Shown piece by piece: positions 7,663-17,439 of a DNA stretch of 64,000 nucleotides. This stretch comes from Lagierella sp. (GTDB lineage: Bacteria; Bacillota; Clostridia; Tissierellales; Peptoniphilaceae): positions 20,812 to 84,811 of the forward strand of contig NZ_JASBYU010000006.1 in the NCBI RefSeq assembly GCF_029983815.1, given 5' to 3'. Under the pieces are notes generated by a model, which was not told the DNA's origin, did no database searches, and saw only the letters and a program-made list of their open reading frames with translations. The position numbers and the translations under genes are program-made. How positions within the stretch are numbered: the stretch's first letter is position 1; the number at the start of each line of letters is the position of its first letter.

Positions 7663-8121
7663 CTACTTCATAAAAGCTACGCAGTTGTTCTTTCCTACCG
7701 GTTTAAGCCCATTCTTTTCATAGAATTTTACAGACTTTTCTGAATCATCAGTCAACAAAACAATTTGTCGTAATTCTTGATATTCTTCAAGGATTGTATT
7801 TAATAGAAGACTTCCTAGTCCTTTACACTGATATGACTTTAAAACCAAAATGTCCTGTATATAGATAATGGTATAACCATCTCCGACAACTCTTGCTAAT
7901 CCTACTAGCAAATCACCATCCCAGGCTGTCCAAACCTTCAAAGAGTTCCTTAGCGCATTTTCCAACTGTATAGGATTAGAAGTATAAGAAGTCCAATTAG
8001 CATCATTATATAAATCAATAACACTATCCAAATCAGGAATTACTTTATATGTTATACTAATTTTATTCATTATGGTCCAACTTTCTTCATTCTTAATTAC
8101 CTGCTTATATATTTTTCTCAA
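7663..8121 (-). CDS. GNAT family N-acetyltransferase
   Basis: The acetyl-CoA binding motif QCKGLGSLLL follows a DILVLKSY strand, and KSVKFYEKNGL closes the fold, so this is a small GCN5-type acetyltransferase. Substrates of such proteins range from small amines to proteins and cannot be predicted. The longest frame gives 152 aa, overlapping the res gene by 17 nt. The family-like protein begins at MNKISITYKV, giving a start at 8070 and 135 aa; I favour that start, though its RBS is weak. It is the last gene of the restriction-modification operon and could be a passenger or an accessory. Confidence 0.8.
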   Translation of the reverse strand: MRKIYKQVIKNEESWTIMNKISITYKVIPDLDSVIDLYNDANWTSYTSNPIQLENALRNSLKVWTAWDGDLLVGLARVVGDGYTIIYIQDILVLKSYQCKGLGSLLLNTILEEYQELRQIVLLTDDSEKSVKFYEKNGLKPVGKNNCVAFMK

Positions 8122-11100
8122 TTGTAGGCATAATATTCAATAAGCTCTGGTAACTATCTACATCATGATAAACAACATCTTCTGTTGATAAATGATTAAA
8201 TAACTTTCTGGCACATGATATCTTTGCTTTTTCAATAGGTCTTAGCTGTAGACTTTCCATTGTTCCTTTTGTTTCAGCTATAAAGAAGATATGTTTTACT
8301 GTTCCTGCTTTAAATGCAATAGCCCAGTCAGGACTATAGTTTCCTACTGGAGTAGGGATTGAAAATCCTCTAGGCAATTTCGCATAAACACATACTTCAT
8401 CAGCACCATCTAAGTCTTCAGCAAATTGTCTTTCTACCGATTTTTCAGCAGAACCATCTGTAAATACATAAGGTTGAATATGCTTTTTCGCTTGGAAGGC
8501 TTTTTCTAAACTACTATTTTTTTCAGATGTGAAAATTGATGTATCATATTTACCATCAATCTCATCATACGAAATATGCTCGACAATCATAGTTGCTTTC
8601 TGTTCTTTGATTAATCTAGAAACTTTACTAATAAACTCCTCAGGATTGTTTTTGTACATTTCAAATTTATCAGGTCGAATTCCCTTTAGTATTTCAACTA
8701 CAGTTTTACGAGTCAAGATAGTTAATTCTGAAATCTTCCCAATTAAATCATATTTTATTTGGCTTGTTTCAAAATGCTCTAATGAAACAGTTCTTGACCT
8801 AGCTGATTCAAATGAAGTTCCTTCTTTAACACAATCAGCTGTTAAGTCTTCCCTTTGCTCAGAACGGGATATTGTATATTGAAGTTTTGATACATATAAG
8901 TCATTATCTATCGATTTGATTGCCTTTTTAATAAGCTCATCACTATCAAAAGAAACTGTATAAGCATATTTATGATTGATATATGACCATAAAGTCTGAA
9001 ATTCTTTTTTATAGAAATTTTCATTGAAGTCATTATCACGAATTTTTGTTTCATTGCCATCATCAATCATGTCATCTAAGATTGAATCGTTGAAGACACT
9101 TTGAATTAATTTATGAATACTCTCTCCCATAAGAAGTAGTTCTTTAGGTAAATCAGCCAAATTGTTATTTTTTAAATCTTCATGGTATTTTTCTGTGATT
9201 GTATCATTACCATCCATAGAAATATAGTCATTTTTGACTAAGTATTGATAAATCATACTTGCTTCTTGGACAGTTACAGAGTGGTTATTTCCATCTAAAA
9301 TAACATTCTTCCCCTCAAAGTAATCGATAGAAGCTTTTCTTGGCCTATCATAAAGATTTTCTTTAATTTCTTTTTGAAGATCATTTACAAAATCTTTATA
9401 TGATTCACTTGCGATTACAGTTAGCTTATTGATTTTGTGTACTTGTGAAGAACCTAGTCTTTCCTGATCCATTCTTTCTCCATCACTATCAACACAGATA
9501 CGAAGACCTCGACCCACTTCCTGACGTTTCATAATTGTAGATGTACCATGTTTCAAAGTACAAATTTGGAATACATTTGGATTATCCCAGCCTTCTCTAA
9601 GTGCTGAGTGAGAAAATATGAATCTGGTGGGTTCATCAAAACTTAATAATCTTTCCTTGTTCTTTAAAATTAGATCATAAGCAGAGATATCATCAGAAAC
9701 ATCAGATCCTCTTTTTACCTTGCTATTAATAGAGCGTCCCTTTTTATCTATTGAAAAATAGCCTTTATGAGTATTTTCAACCTCTATGTTTTTTAGATAT
9801 TTTTGATATGGTGTGTCAAAGATAGTGATGTAGTCATTTAGGATATCAGTATATTCTCTTTCGAAAATTTCACCATACTCTCCTAAAAGCTCATTTCCTT
9901 CTTCATCATATTGACGATATTTTGATACCTCATCAATAAAGAACAAGGATAGGGTCTTTATTCCCTTATTGAATAATTGCTCTTCTTTCTCAAAATGGGA
10001 TAGGATAGTTTCTCTAATTTGTATTCGCCTCATATCCTTTTCAGAAACATCCCCGACAAGATCACCTTTTTTAATTGTTTCACCATTTATAAAACTTACA
10101 GTTCCTTGAATAGGATCGATATCAGATATTCTATAGCCTTTGTACTGCTCCATTTCATTTGAAAGTTCATATAAATTGTCATCAACTGAAAGAATTCGAG
10201 TTTCCCTATTAATTGATTTCTTATAGGCTATTTCAAATTCAATCCTGGCCTTAGGTGGTTCTTTCGGAGATAAAATGATGCTCTCTAAATAAAGATATTT
10301 ATCAGTACCTCTAAAATTCTTAACTTTAAAGCCTTTAACTTCAATCTTTTTAACAAGCTTTTGGTTATATGCATCTACTGCATCTAGGGCATATACTAGA
10401 TTATGTTTTTTAGAATGAGTTGCAGAATAATTAAGTGTAAAAAGAGGATTAAAGTTTTTCAGGGCCTTTTGGGTAGCCTTTCCGCCCATCTTTTGAGGTT
10501 CATCTAAAATTAAGATTGGGTTGTTAGCCTTTATTACGTCAATAGGTCTTCTTGATCCAAACTCATCACGCTTGCTATAGATAATCCTTGCATCCTTGCT
10601 TCTACCACCTTCTTTTAAAGAGGTATTGAAAGCCTGCATGTTGATAATCATACAATTAATTCCTGAATTGCTAGAGTAGGAATCCAGCTGATTTAAATTT
10701 TTGCTATCATAAACAAAAAACCTTACCTTCTTTTGATACTCTTCCATAAAATGGTCGCCCGTCATCTCAAATGACTTTTTTACCCCTTCACGAATAGCAA
10801 TCGAAGGAACTACAACAATAAATTTAGACCAGCCATATTTTCTGTTAAGCTCAAACATAGTCTTTATATAAACATAAGTCTTACCTGTTCCAGTTTCCAT
10901 CTCAATATCTAAAGAACCTGCACCAAAATCTCCAACCAAGGAATCAGAAATTGAAACATTGTTATTTTGCTGCACCTTTCTTATATTTGATAGGAATTCT
11001 TCAGGCGAAATTGTTAATTTTGCATTCTTAAAACCTGTTTCATCATAGTCGTCTTTAAAGTTATAGGTAGATTTATCCTCCTCTAAGTCAAAATAAGTCT

Positions 11101-11242
11101 GTGAATAGAGCTTTTTATCCTTAATATTTCCAATATCTCTCCTATAGCTAAGACCATCTGAATACCTTTGACCGATAAAGCAGTTTACAACACTATTTAC
11201 AGCATCTGTCTGATATTCTTGAATCTTAAAATTAAATTTCAT
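8105..11242 (-). CDS. res: Type III restriction enzyme, Res subunit
   Basis: This 1045-aa protein is a full-length type III Res. The SF2 helicase part shows Walker A METGTGKTY (about residue 117), motif II ILDEPQKMGG (about 249), motif III NYSATHSK, and motif VI VGRGLRI (about 577). The C-terminus carries the PD-(D/E)XK nuclease: PDWAIAF with ETKG (about residues 972-991). In this family Res translocates on DNA and cleaves only in complex with Mod, which supplies sequence recognition. The start follows AAAGG and lies 1 bp after the mod stop, implying coupling. Mod is interrupted by a stop codon, so this nuclease is predicted to be inactive or dependent on read-through or on another Mod. Confidence 0.93.
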   Translation of the reverse strand: MKFNFKIQEYQTDAVNSVVNCFIGQRYSDGLSYRRDIGNIKDKKLYSQTYFDLEEDKSTYNFKDDYDETGFKNAKLTISPEEFLSNIRKVQQNNNVSISDSLVGDFGAGSLDIEMETGTGKTYVYIKTMFELNRKYGWSKFIVVVPSIAIREGVKKSFEMTGDHFMEEYQKKVRFFVYDSKNLNQLDSYSSNSGINCMIINMQAFNTSLKEGGRSKDARIIYSKRDEFGSRRPIDVIKANNPILILDEPQKMGGKATQKALKNFNPLFTLNYSATHSKKHNLVYALDAVDAYNQKLVKKIEVKGFKVKNFRGTDKYLYLESIILSPKEPPKARIEFEIAYKKSINRETRILSVDDNLYELSNEMEQYKGYRISDIDPIQGTVSFINGETIKKGDLVGDVSEKDMRRIQIRETILSHFEKEEQLFNKGIKTLSLFFIDEVSKYRQYDEEGNELLGEYGEIFEREYTDILNDYITIFDTPYQKYLKNIEVENTHKGYFSIDKKGRSINSKVKRGSDVSDDISAYDLILKNKERLLSFDEPTRFIFSHSALREGWDNPNVFQICTLKHGTSTIMKRQEVGRGLRICVDSDGERMDQERLGSSQVHKINKLTVIASESYKDFVNDLQKEIKENLYDRPRKASIDYFEGKNVILDGNNHSVTVQEASMIYQYLVKNDYISMDGNDTITEKYHEDLKNNNLADLPKELLLMGESIHKLIQSVFNDSILDDMIDDGNETKIRDNDFNENFYKKEFQTLWSYINHKYAYTVSFDSDELIKKAIKSIDNDLYVSKLQYTISRSEQREDLTADCVKEGTSFESARSRTVSLEHFETSQIKYDLIGKISELTILTRKTVVEILKGIRPDKFEMYKNNPEEFISKVSRLIKEQKATMIVEHISYDEIDGKYDTSIFTSEKNSSLEKAFQAKKHIQPYVFTDGSAEKSVERQFAEDLDGADEVCVYAKLPRGFSIPTPVGNYSPDWAIAFKAGTVKHIFFIAETKGTMESLQLRPIEKAKISCARKLFNHLSTEDVVYHDVDSYQSLLNIMPTIEKNI

Positions 11243-11243
11243 A

Positions 11244-13157
11244 CTAAATTACCTTTCTTATTGTTTGCGGACTAAGACTTTCAAATATTTGTTCAAAGTT
11301 TGTTGCCAAGCTGTCGCTTGCCATAGAAGAGTCTCTAAATACTGCATAGTATGGCTCTTTTTCAGCTATTGCTTTTACGGTTTTTTCAGTGATGTTTTTA
11401 TCAAAACAAGCTATTAAAAATCCGTCCTCAACTATTAGAACCTCTTTTTCGTCAATAACCTTCTTTTCAATTTTACTAGACAATTCTATTCCTAAATCTA
11501 ACATAACTTGGAATAATAAATCTTCTGAAGACCTATCCTCTTTTATATTATCAGAAAGTGAATCAAGAAAATTTTGCTCTGTCTGAACTGGGGCATAGTA
11601 AACATCCTTCATATTAGAAGAATCTGTTTTTAACACTCTAAATCCACTATCTAGGTTTTCTATTCCTTTTTTGTCCTTATTATCTTCTAAAATCTTTTTA
11701 CCCGCTCTGCGAATACGTTCTTTACCGATTTCACATATATTTTTGTATCCTGCCTTATAGGCTTCAGATTTTTCATCAGTTTCTTCAGGTATTTGCACCA
11801 TGATAAATTTACGATTGCCGCCATCTTCGGCATTTAATTGCATTGTTGCATGGGCAGTAGTTGCTGAGCCGGAAAAGAAATCGAGAATGATTGAATCTTT
11901 TTTTGATATCAAGTATATTAGATATTTTATATATTTTTCCGGCTTAGAATAGCTAAAAATTGATTTATTATTGAATAAACTTTTCAATTCTTTATTTGAT
12001 TGAGTTGTAGAGTATTTTTCTATTATACCCATAGGCTGTAATGTTCTTCTAATAATATTTCCCTCATTATCAGCATTTAGATATTGTTTTGTATAAACAG
12101 CCCAGTTTCCGTTTCTGTCTTTCTTCACAACAACATAATCATTTTTAATACCCCATTTTAGTTTTTCTTTAGACCAACGCCAACGACTAATTTTCTCTTT
12201 TCCTTTATTAGGAAAAATTGTACTCCCATCTGGCGCATTTATTCCGTAATCAAGAGAAGCAATATATCCTAAACTAGCACTGTCTAATTTAATAAGTTGA
12301 TGTCTTCCTCGTTCTTTTTCATATTTATCAGACAACCTATACCTATCCGTATCCTCAACATCTATACCATTTATTTCTAAAGAATCCTTGTTTTTTGCAT
12401 ATACAAGACAATATTCATGTTTTATTCTAAAATGCTTAGAGTCTGAAGACCCACCACCTTCACGATTTGCCCATACAACATTAGCAATAAAATTAGAATT
12501 TCCAAATACTTCATCACATAGTTTATTTAGGTTCGACTGTTAAATATCTCCTATAGAGATTAAAATAGCTCCATCATCACTTAACAAATTCCTAGCAAGC
12601 TTTAACCTTGAGTACATCATATTAAGCCAATCTGTATGAAAACGCCCATTAGACTCCAAATTTTTCTCTAGTCTATTCCCTTCTTCATCATACTGACCAC
12701 TGTCTTCTAAGTAGTCATCTTTATCCATAGAAAAGTTGTCATTGTAAACGAAATCCTTTCCTGTATTGTATGGTGGATCTATATAGATCATCTTAATTTT
12801 TCCAAGATATGTTTCTTGTAAGAGTTTTAGTACTTCTAGATTATCTCCTTCTATATAAAGGTTTTGGGTATTATCGAAGTTAACACTTTCTTCCTTGCAA
12901 GGTCTTAAGGTTTTAGAAATTGGTTCATTTGCAGTTACAATAGCCTTCCTCTTGTCAGGCCATGTAAATTGATACCTTTCTTCTCTACCTTCTACCACCT
13001 CAGTTGAGATTTCCTGCATAAGAATATCTTTATCAATTGCTCTTATTAGGTTTCCTTCATCATCTATTGTTTCAGTAATAGCATTTGGAAAAAGTTCTTT
13101 TAACTTCTCATACTTTTCATTTGCTAAATTTTTTGTTTGCATTTCTAACTTTTCCAT
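11244..13157 (-). pseudogene. mod: Type III DNA methyltransferase Mod, split by in-frame TAA
   Basis: Reading from the ATG at 13157 (AGGAG 6 nt upstream) gives 205 aa with the beta-class methyltransferase catalytic motif IDPPYNTGKDF (about residue 126) and ends in ISIGDI-TAA at 12540-12542. The same frame then stays open for 68 codons (QSNLNKLCDEVFGNSNF...) into a further 363 residues holding the SAM-binding motif DFFSGSATTAHA (about residue 427) and the C-terminal domain. Related Mod proteins usually have EQ at this place, so one G-to-T change (GAA to TAA) explains the break. Total length with read-through is 637 codons, normal for Mod. Separate fragments would each lack either catalytic or SAM motifs. 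The only start available to the second part is TTG at 12335, without RBS. Confidence 0.88.
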
Positions 13158-13769
13158 TTACATCTCCTCTAACTCTCTTTTATATTCTTTCAATTTTTTA
13201 AAAATTTCAAATTTTTTCTTTGCCTGTTGTTCTTTTCTAGCTTTTTTCTCTGTCTTTTCTATCTTTTGTTTAAGCTTCTCTTTTTCCTCTTCTATCTCTA
13301 TTTGTTCAACAAGACTGTTTCCTTCTTCAACTTCAAACTTACCAACTTGTATTACGAAATTATCCCAGACAGAAGATAAATCAAGTCCTTGAATCTTTAC
13401 ATTTATCTGGTCTATTTCTTTCCATTCCCCCATGAGTAGTCTTGTTTCATAGATAGCTAACTTATATTTATCCTCATATTTCAAAATCAGTAAAATTCTC
13501 TGTCCAAAAAGCCTTGAAACCAAGCTTATATTAGCCTCATTAAACTCCTTTATCTTAAGCTCTACTAAAACAAGAAAAATCGCTGAAACTTCTTCAGTAG
13601 GTTTAACACTTATTGATTGTTCTGAGATTTCATTTGTGATTGTAATTTTCTTTATTTCCTTGTCAAAGTTTTCTTTTTTCTTTCCTATTAGTTCATTAGA
13701 AAATTTTTTATAGATGGTGTTTTTATATATATTTTTCTTGATTTTAGTTGATTTAGGTAAATTAAACAT
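13158..13769 (-). CDS. DUF4391 domain protein
   Basis: The 203-aa product resembles DUF4391 proteins, which I know as neighbours of helicases and type III restriction-modification genes; their function is unknown. It has an N-terminal mixed domain (MFNLPKSTKIKKNIYKNTIY; then FLVLVELK and LLILKYEDKYKLAIYETR), and a strongly charged C-terminal coiled coil (about residues 150-203, rich in E and K). It overlaps the helicase gene by 8 bp and ends at the base before the mod ATG, so translation of all three is probably coupled. GGGAG precedes its ATG. Confidence 0.75.
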   Translation of the reverse strand: MFNLPKSTKIKKNIYKNTIYKKFSNELIGKKKENFDKEIKKITITNEISEQSISVKPTEEVSAIFLVLVELKIKEFNEANISLVSRLFGQRILLILKYEDKYKLAIYETRLLMGEWKEIDQINVKIQGLDLSSVWDNFVIQVGKFEVEEGNSLVEQIEIEEEKEKLKQKIEKTEKKARKEQQAKKKFEIFKKLKEYKRELEEM

Positions 13770-16700
13770 ATTTCTTCTCCCTGTCCTTCACCACTAAAAA
13801 ACTTATCAGTTCAAAGTCATCCAAGCCTTCAATTGACTCAGATAAAAAACTCATCTCTTTACCACTTAGGAAACTATCTATATCACTTTCGTCTTTAACG
13901 TCTATAATCGATGTAATTGCTTCTTGTAATAATCCTGAATAAAAACTCATGTCTTTCCCATCATCTGTATCATTATTGAAAGCTTTACATAGGTTCAAGT
14001 CTGCTTCCTTCTTGCCTTTACTTAGGAGTCTAAGCTTATCTAAAAGTTCTTTTGGATCTAAGTGATCAGTTATTATCTCTCCTTCTTCTGTTATATAGAC
14101 CATATAGAATGGATGAAGCCTATTCTGACTATTAATATTTATGCTTTCCTCTATATTCCTAAGGACGAAAATAACACCAGCAGGAAGCTCATCTGTAGAT
14201 TCAACTATGGCATTCATCCCTTTGGGTGCTTTTTCAAGTTCCGGGTGCTTTTTAATATAGTCAAGTAAATCCAGACGAAACTCGTTTAATCCTAAATCCA
14301 TTATTGATATTCCTGTATCCATATCTTCAATGTCAACTACTTCTTTTTGCAATTTTTCCAGCTGCTTCTTTCTATATTCTAATTCACCCTTTTCTTCCGG
14401 CGAAAGTACGTTATCATCTCCAGTTGCTGTCATATCTACAATCTTCATTCTTGTCTCAACTCTAGCTTTTAAATTGATATATTCATCTAAAGTAATGTCA
14501 GGCCAAAAGTTTACAAGCTGAACACATTCATTTGTGCTACCAATACGATCAATACGTCCAAACCTTTGAATGATACGCACAGGGTTCCAATGAATATCAT
14601 AGTTAATCAAATAATCACAATCTTGCAGATTTTGACCCTCTGATATAACGTCAGTTGCAATTAAAATATCTACTTCTTCATTTAAATCTGGAAGGAGAAG
14701 TTCCTTGTCTTTTGATACAGGAGAAAATAGCGTTAAAACAGTATTCAGATCAGTTCCAACACCTTTAATTGTTGTCTTTCCCTCGGTAGAACCTGTTACT
14801 ATAGCTGAATCAATATTATATTTATCCTTTACATATTGACTGACATTGGTATATAAATAATCTGCAGTATCAGCAAAGGCTGTAAAGATCAGAATTTTCT
14901 TATTTCCTTTATTAATAGGATTATTTTGTTTTTCATCAATTACCTCAAATAGCGTCTTCAACTTTTTGTCATGTTCGGCTGTAATATCAGAAATAAAAGA
15001 TAATAGAAGGTCTAGAATCTCTTTATCTTCTATTAGCTCACGCTTCCATGTTTTATAATCCATATCTTCTATTTCAATTCGAACTTTTCGTCCAATAACA
15101 AATACATCATCTTCTTTGTCATCTTCATCAAAATCAAGATTGGAGTAATCTTCCATAAATAGAGATTTTGATTTTGAATTTTTCTCATAGTTCTCTATTT
15201 CTTGAATGGTATCAATTATTAATTTATTAATACGATTTAATGTAAGCTTGAATGAATGAACTGAACTTTCCATTCTTTTCATTAGATTAATTGACATAAG
15301 TCGTCTAATTCCTTTTTCCCGTCCACTTTGAGTCAGTTTACCATTTACATGCTTTGAATCATACTTTTCTACATACTTATTTAACTTACTGGGCAGAATA
15401 TAGTCTGTAGGTGTATAAATACAAAGCTGTAGTAAACTTAATTGCTCAAATATTTCATTATAAGTAATGGCTTTTTCTAAATCTGTCAAACCGGGTCGTT
15501 TGGAAATTGGTATATTTCTTTTTGGAAAAGCACCTATAGCTGTTGTATCATAGTATTTTTGGATATGTTTCCTAGATCTTGCAATGGTTACACTATCTAA
15601 CAACTCAAAGAAATCATAATCTAACTTTTTTAGAATCTGATTTGTGGTTCTTTCCTCTACGTCCAATTTTGTCCAACTATTAAACGCTGTTTGTGCTTGT
15701 TTGAAAACATCATCAGTACTCTTTTTTGTTTTTAGCTTCCTATCTAATAGTTCACTCTCACCTTCAAAGGCTAGAGCTAATTGATTCTTTAAATCTATAA
15801 AACGGTTATTAACAGGTGTAGCAGACAACATTAACACTTTTGTCTTTACGCCTTTTCTTATTACTTTATTCAAGAGGCGTAAATATCTATTTTCTTTATT
15901 ATCATCGCCAGAAATCTTTCCACCATTTCTAAAGTTATGAGATTCATCTATAACTAATAAATCGTAGTTCCCCCAATTTATTCGACTTAAATCAAGACCG
16001 TTAGATTTTCCCTTCTCTCTGTTTAAATCTGTATGGAAAAGAACATCGTAATTCATCCTATCTTCTGCTACAGGATTATTAATATAGTTGTCCTTATAAG
16101 TGTTCCAGTTATTGGCTAACTTCTTAGGGCATAACACTAAAACTGACTTATTACGGTTCTCGTAGTATTTAATTACAGCAAGAGCAGTAAAAGTTTTTCC
16201 TAAACCTACAGAATCCGCTAGGATACAGCCATTATATTTTTCCAGTTTATTAATGATTGCTAAAACTGCATCTTCTTGAAAGTTATAGAGCATATTCCAA
16301 ATTTTACTTTCTTTGAAGCCTGTAGCTTCATTTGCTAATTCATCCTCAGAAATATCTTCTAAAAACTCATTAAAAATATTATACAAAGTGAAAAAGTAAA
16401 GATAATCTGGAGAATTCTCGTTATAAACCATCGTAATATTCTCTATCACTTTTTCTGTTACTTCTTGTAGTTTTGTTTTATCATTCCATATTTCTTCGAA
16501 CAGATTTAGATAAACTTTACTCATGGGACTTGACGACTTTTGAATCATATAATATGCATTATTTCCTCGTTCAACACCTAAATCTACAGTAGTAAAACTG
16601 TCAATAGGCATGTAACTCTTGTCATCGACATTAATAAATCCCATCATGTTTTCATTAGTTATATTTGACTTAAAAATAGCTTTTTCTCTTATCCATTCAG

Positions 16701-17019
16701 CACACTCTTTGGCAATAGCTTTTTGAGTCATTTCATTTCTGAGCTTGACTTCAAATTCAGACCCATATAAGTTTTGTTCCCTTTCTCTTCTTGGAATATA
16801 AAACTCTCGCTTCTCTTTTTTAGGTTCTTCATTAATAAAAGTAGCGGAAGTAAATATAAAGCGAAGTTCTTCAACATTAGTAAGTTCTCTTTTTAATTGA
16901 TCAAAAGCATAGATAGAAAAACTCGCTGCTGCAATCGAGATCTTACTGCCTTTTGTTATTTCAAGAGACAATTCATCTTTTAAAATCTTATTCACATTGT
17001 CTATTATTTCCAAAACCAT
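13762..17019 (-). CDS. SNF2-type helicase with N-terminal PLD-like domain
   Basis: This ~1085-aa protein starts with a domain resembling phospholipase D-like nucleases (KGSKISIAAASFSIYAF), though I see no full HKD motif. It is followed by an SF2/SNF2 helicase: Walker A LADSVGLGKTF (about residue 270), DESH box VIDESHNFRN (about 356), motif III MLSATPVNNR (about 399), and motif VI QRFGRIDRIGS (about 825). Such helicases recur upstream of DUF4391, mod and res and are thought to be defence accessories. The DISARM helicases are similar, but no DUF1998 partner is present. The frame opens with GTG at 17022; the ATG three bases later is as likely. The RBS is unclear. Confidence 0.85.
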   Translation of the reverse strand: MVLEIIDNVNKILKDELSLEITKGSKISIAAASFSIYAFDQLKRELTNVEELRFIFTSATFINEEPKKEKREFYIPRREREQNLYGSEFEVKLRNEMTQKAIAKECAEWIREKAIFKSNITNENMMGFINVDDKSYMPIDSFTTVDLGVERGNNAYYMIQKSSSPMSKVYLNLFEEIWNDKTKLQEVTEKVIENITMVYNENSPDYLYFFTLYNIFNEFLEDISEDELANEATGFKESKIWNMLYNFQEDAVLAIINKLEKYNGCILADSVGLGKTFTALAVIKYYENRNKSVLVLCPKKLANNWNTYKDNYINNPVAEDRMNYDVLFHTDLNREKGKSNGLDLSRINWGNYDLLVIDESHNFRNGGKISGDDNKENRYLRLLNKVIRKGVKTKVLMLSATPVNNRFIDLKNQLALAFEGESELLDRKLKTKKSTDDVFKQAQTAFNSWTKLDVEERTTNQILKKLDYDFFELLDSVTIARSRKHIQKYYDTTAIGAFPKRNIPISKRPGLTDLEKAITYNEIFEQLSLLQLCIYTPTDYILPSKLNKYVEKYDSKHVNGKLTQSGREKGIRRLMSINLMKRMESSVHSFKLTLNRINKLIIDTIQEIENYEKNSKSKSLFMEDYSNLDFDEDDKEDDVFVIGRKVRIEIEDMDYKTWKRELIEDKEILDLLLSFISDITAEHDKKLKTLFEVIDEKQNNPINKGNKKILIFTAFADTADYLYTNVSQYVKDKYNIDSAIVTGSTEGKTTIKGVGTDLNTVLTLFSPVSKDKELLLPDLNEEVDILIATDVISEGQNLQDCDYLINYDIHWNPVRIIQRFGRIDRIGSTNECVQLVNFWPDITLDEYINLKARVETRMKIVDMTATGDDNVLSPEEKGELEYRKKQLEKLQKEVVDIEDMDTGISIMDLGLNEFRLDLLDYIKKHPELEKAPKGMNAIVESTDELPAGVIFVLRNIEESININSQNRLHPFYMVYITEEGEIITDHLDPKELLDKLRLLSKGKKEADLNLCKAFNNDTDDGKDMSFYSGLLQEAITSIIDVKDESDIDSFLSGKEMSFLSESIEGLDDFELISFLVVKDREKKYV

Positions 17020-17043
17020 CACCCCGTTTTAATTTACTCTTGA

Positions 17044-17190
17044 TTATTTTGTGAAGTAGAGGTCCTTAACTCTAATCATAATCATCATATCCCAAAAATC
17101 AATCTCTAAAGCTTTTACTATTCTATGTAAAACATATATTGAAATAAACTCGTCTATTGGCATCTTTGATGTTTTAGCAAATCGATCCAA
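17044..17190 (-). pseudogene. Short ORF or gene remnant ahead of the helicase gene
   Basis: An open frame reads LDRFAKTSKMPIDEFISIYV and on to VKDLYFTK, ending 22 bp before the helicase start. It could begin at ATG 17163 (39 aa) or TTG 17190 (49 aa). An upstream ATG near 17218 is in another frame, which hints at a frameshift. The composition looks protein-like and the position suits a lost or very small first gene of the defence operon. No family recognised. Nothing else is seen in 17191-17337. Confidence 0.35.
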
Positions 17191-17337
17191 TTTTCCATTA
17201 AAAATCTTTTTTGTTCATATTTTGTCTATTGGTGTTTTAATAAATATTTTAATAACTTTAATATTTCCATCTATCGCTTACATAAATATGAAGCTTATTC
17301 TATTATTGTATCAATAAATCCATGATTATTAAATGTA

Positions 17338-17373
17338 TCAAAAAAGACGGTGCAGTACAGAGACCTCACCGCC
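17338..17373 (-). terminator. Terminator downstream of guaA
   Basis: On the minus strand GGCGGTG (17367-17373) pairs with CACCGTC (17346-17352) with one G-T wobble, followed by a run of T. It lies about 70 bp after the guaA stop. Confidence 0.8.
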
Positions 17374-17439
17374 TTGAAATTATTTTTCTTCTTAATTTAA
17401 CAAAGCTTCGAACTATTGTTATCTTTTCAGATTCTTCCC

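Noticed and set aside
7663..8121. The longest start for the GNAT gene as definitive
   Set aside because: The first 17 residues do not look like the family; MNKISITYKV at 8070 is the likelier N-terminus, although neither start has a strong RBS.
11244..12335. Second half of mod as an independent gene
   Set aside because: Its only start is a TTG without an RBS, and the same frame stays open back to the TAA at 12540, so it is one interrupted gene.
8105..17022. A DISARM system
   Set aside because: A SNF2-type helicase is present, but no DUF1998 protein and no DrmA-like gene; Mod and Res are type III enzymes.
5458..17190. Genomic island integrated at the tRNA-like sequence
   Set aside because: No integrase and no second copy of the tRNA 3' end was found at the far side, so a tRNA-site integration is not supported.
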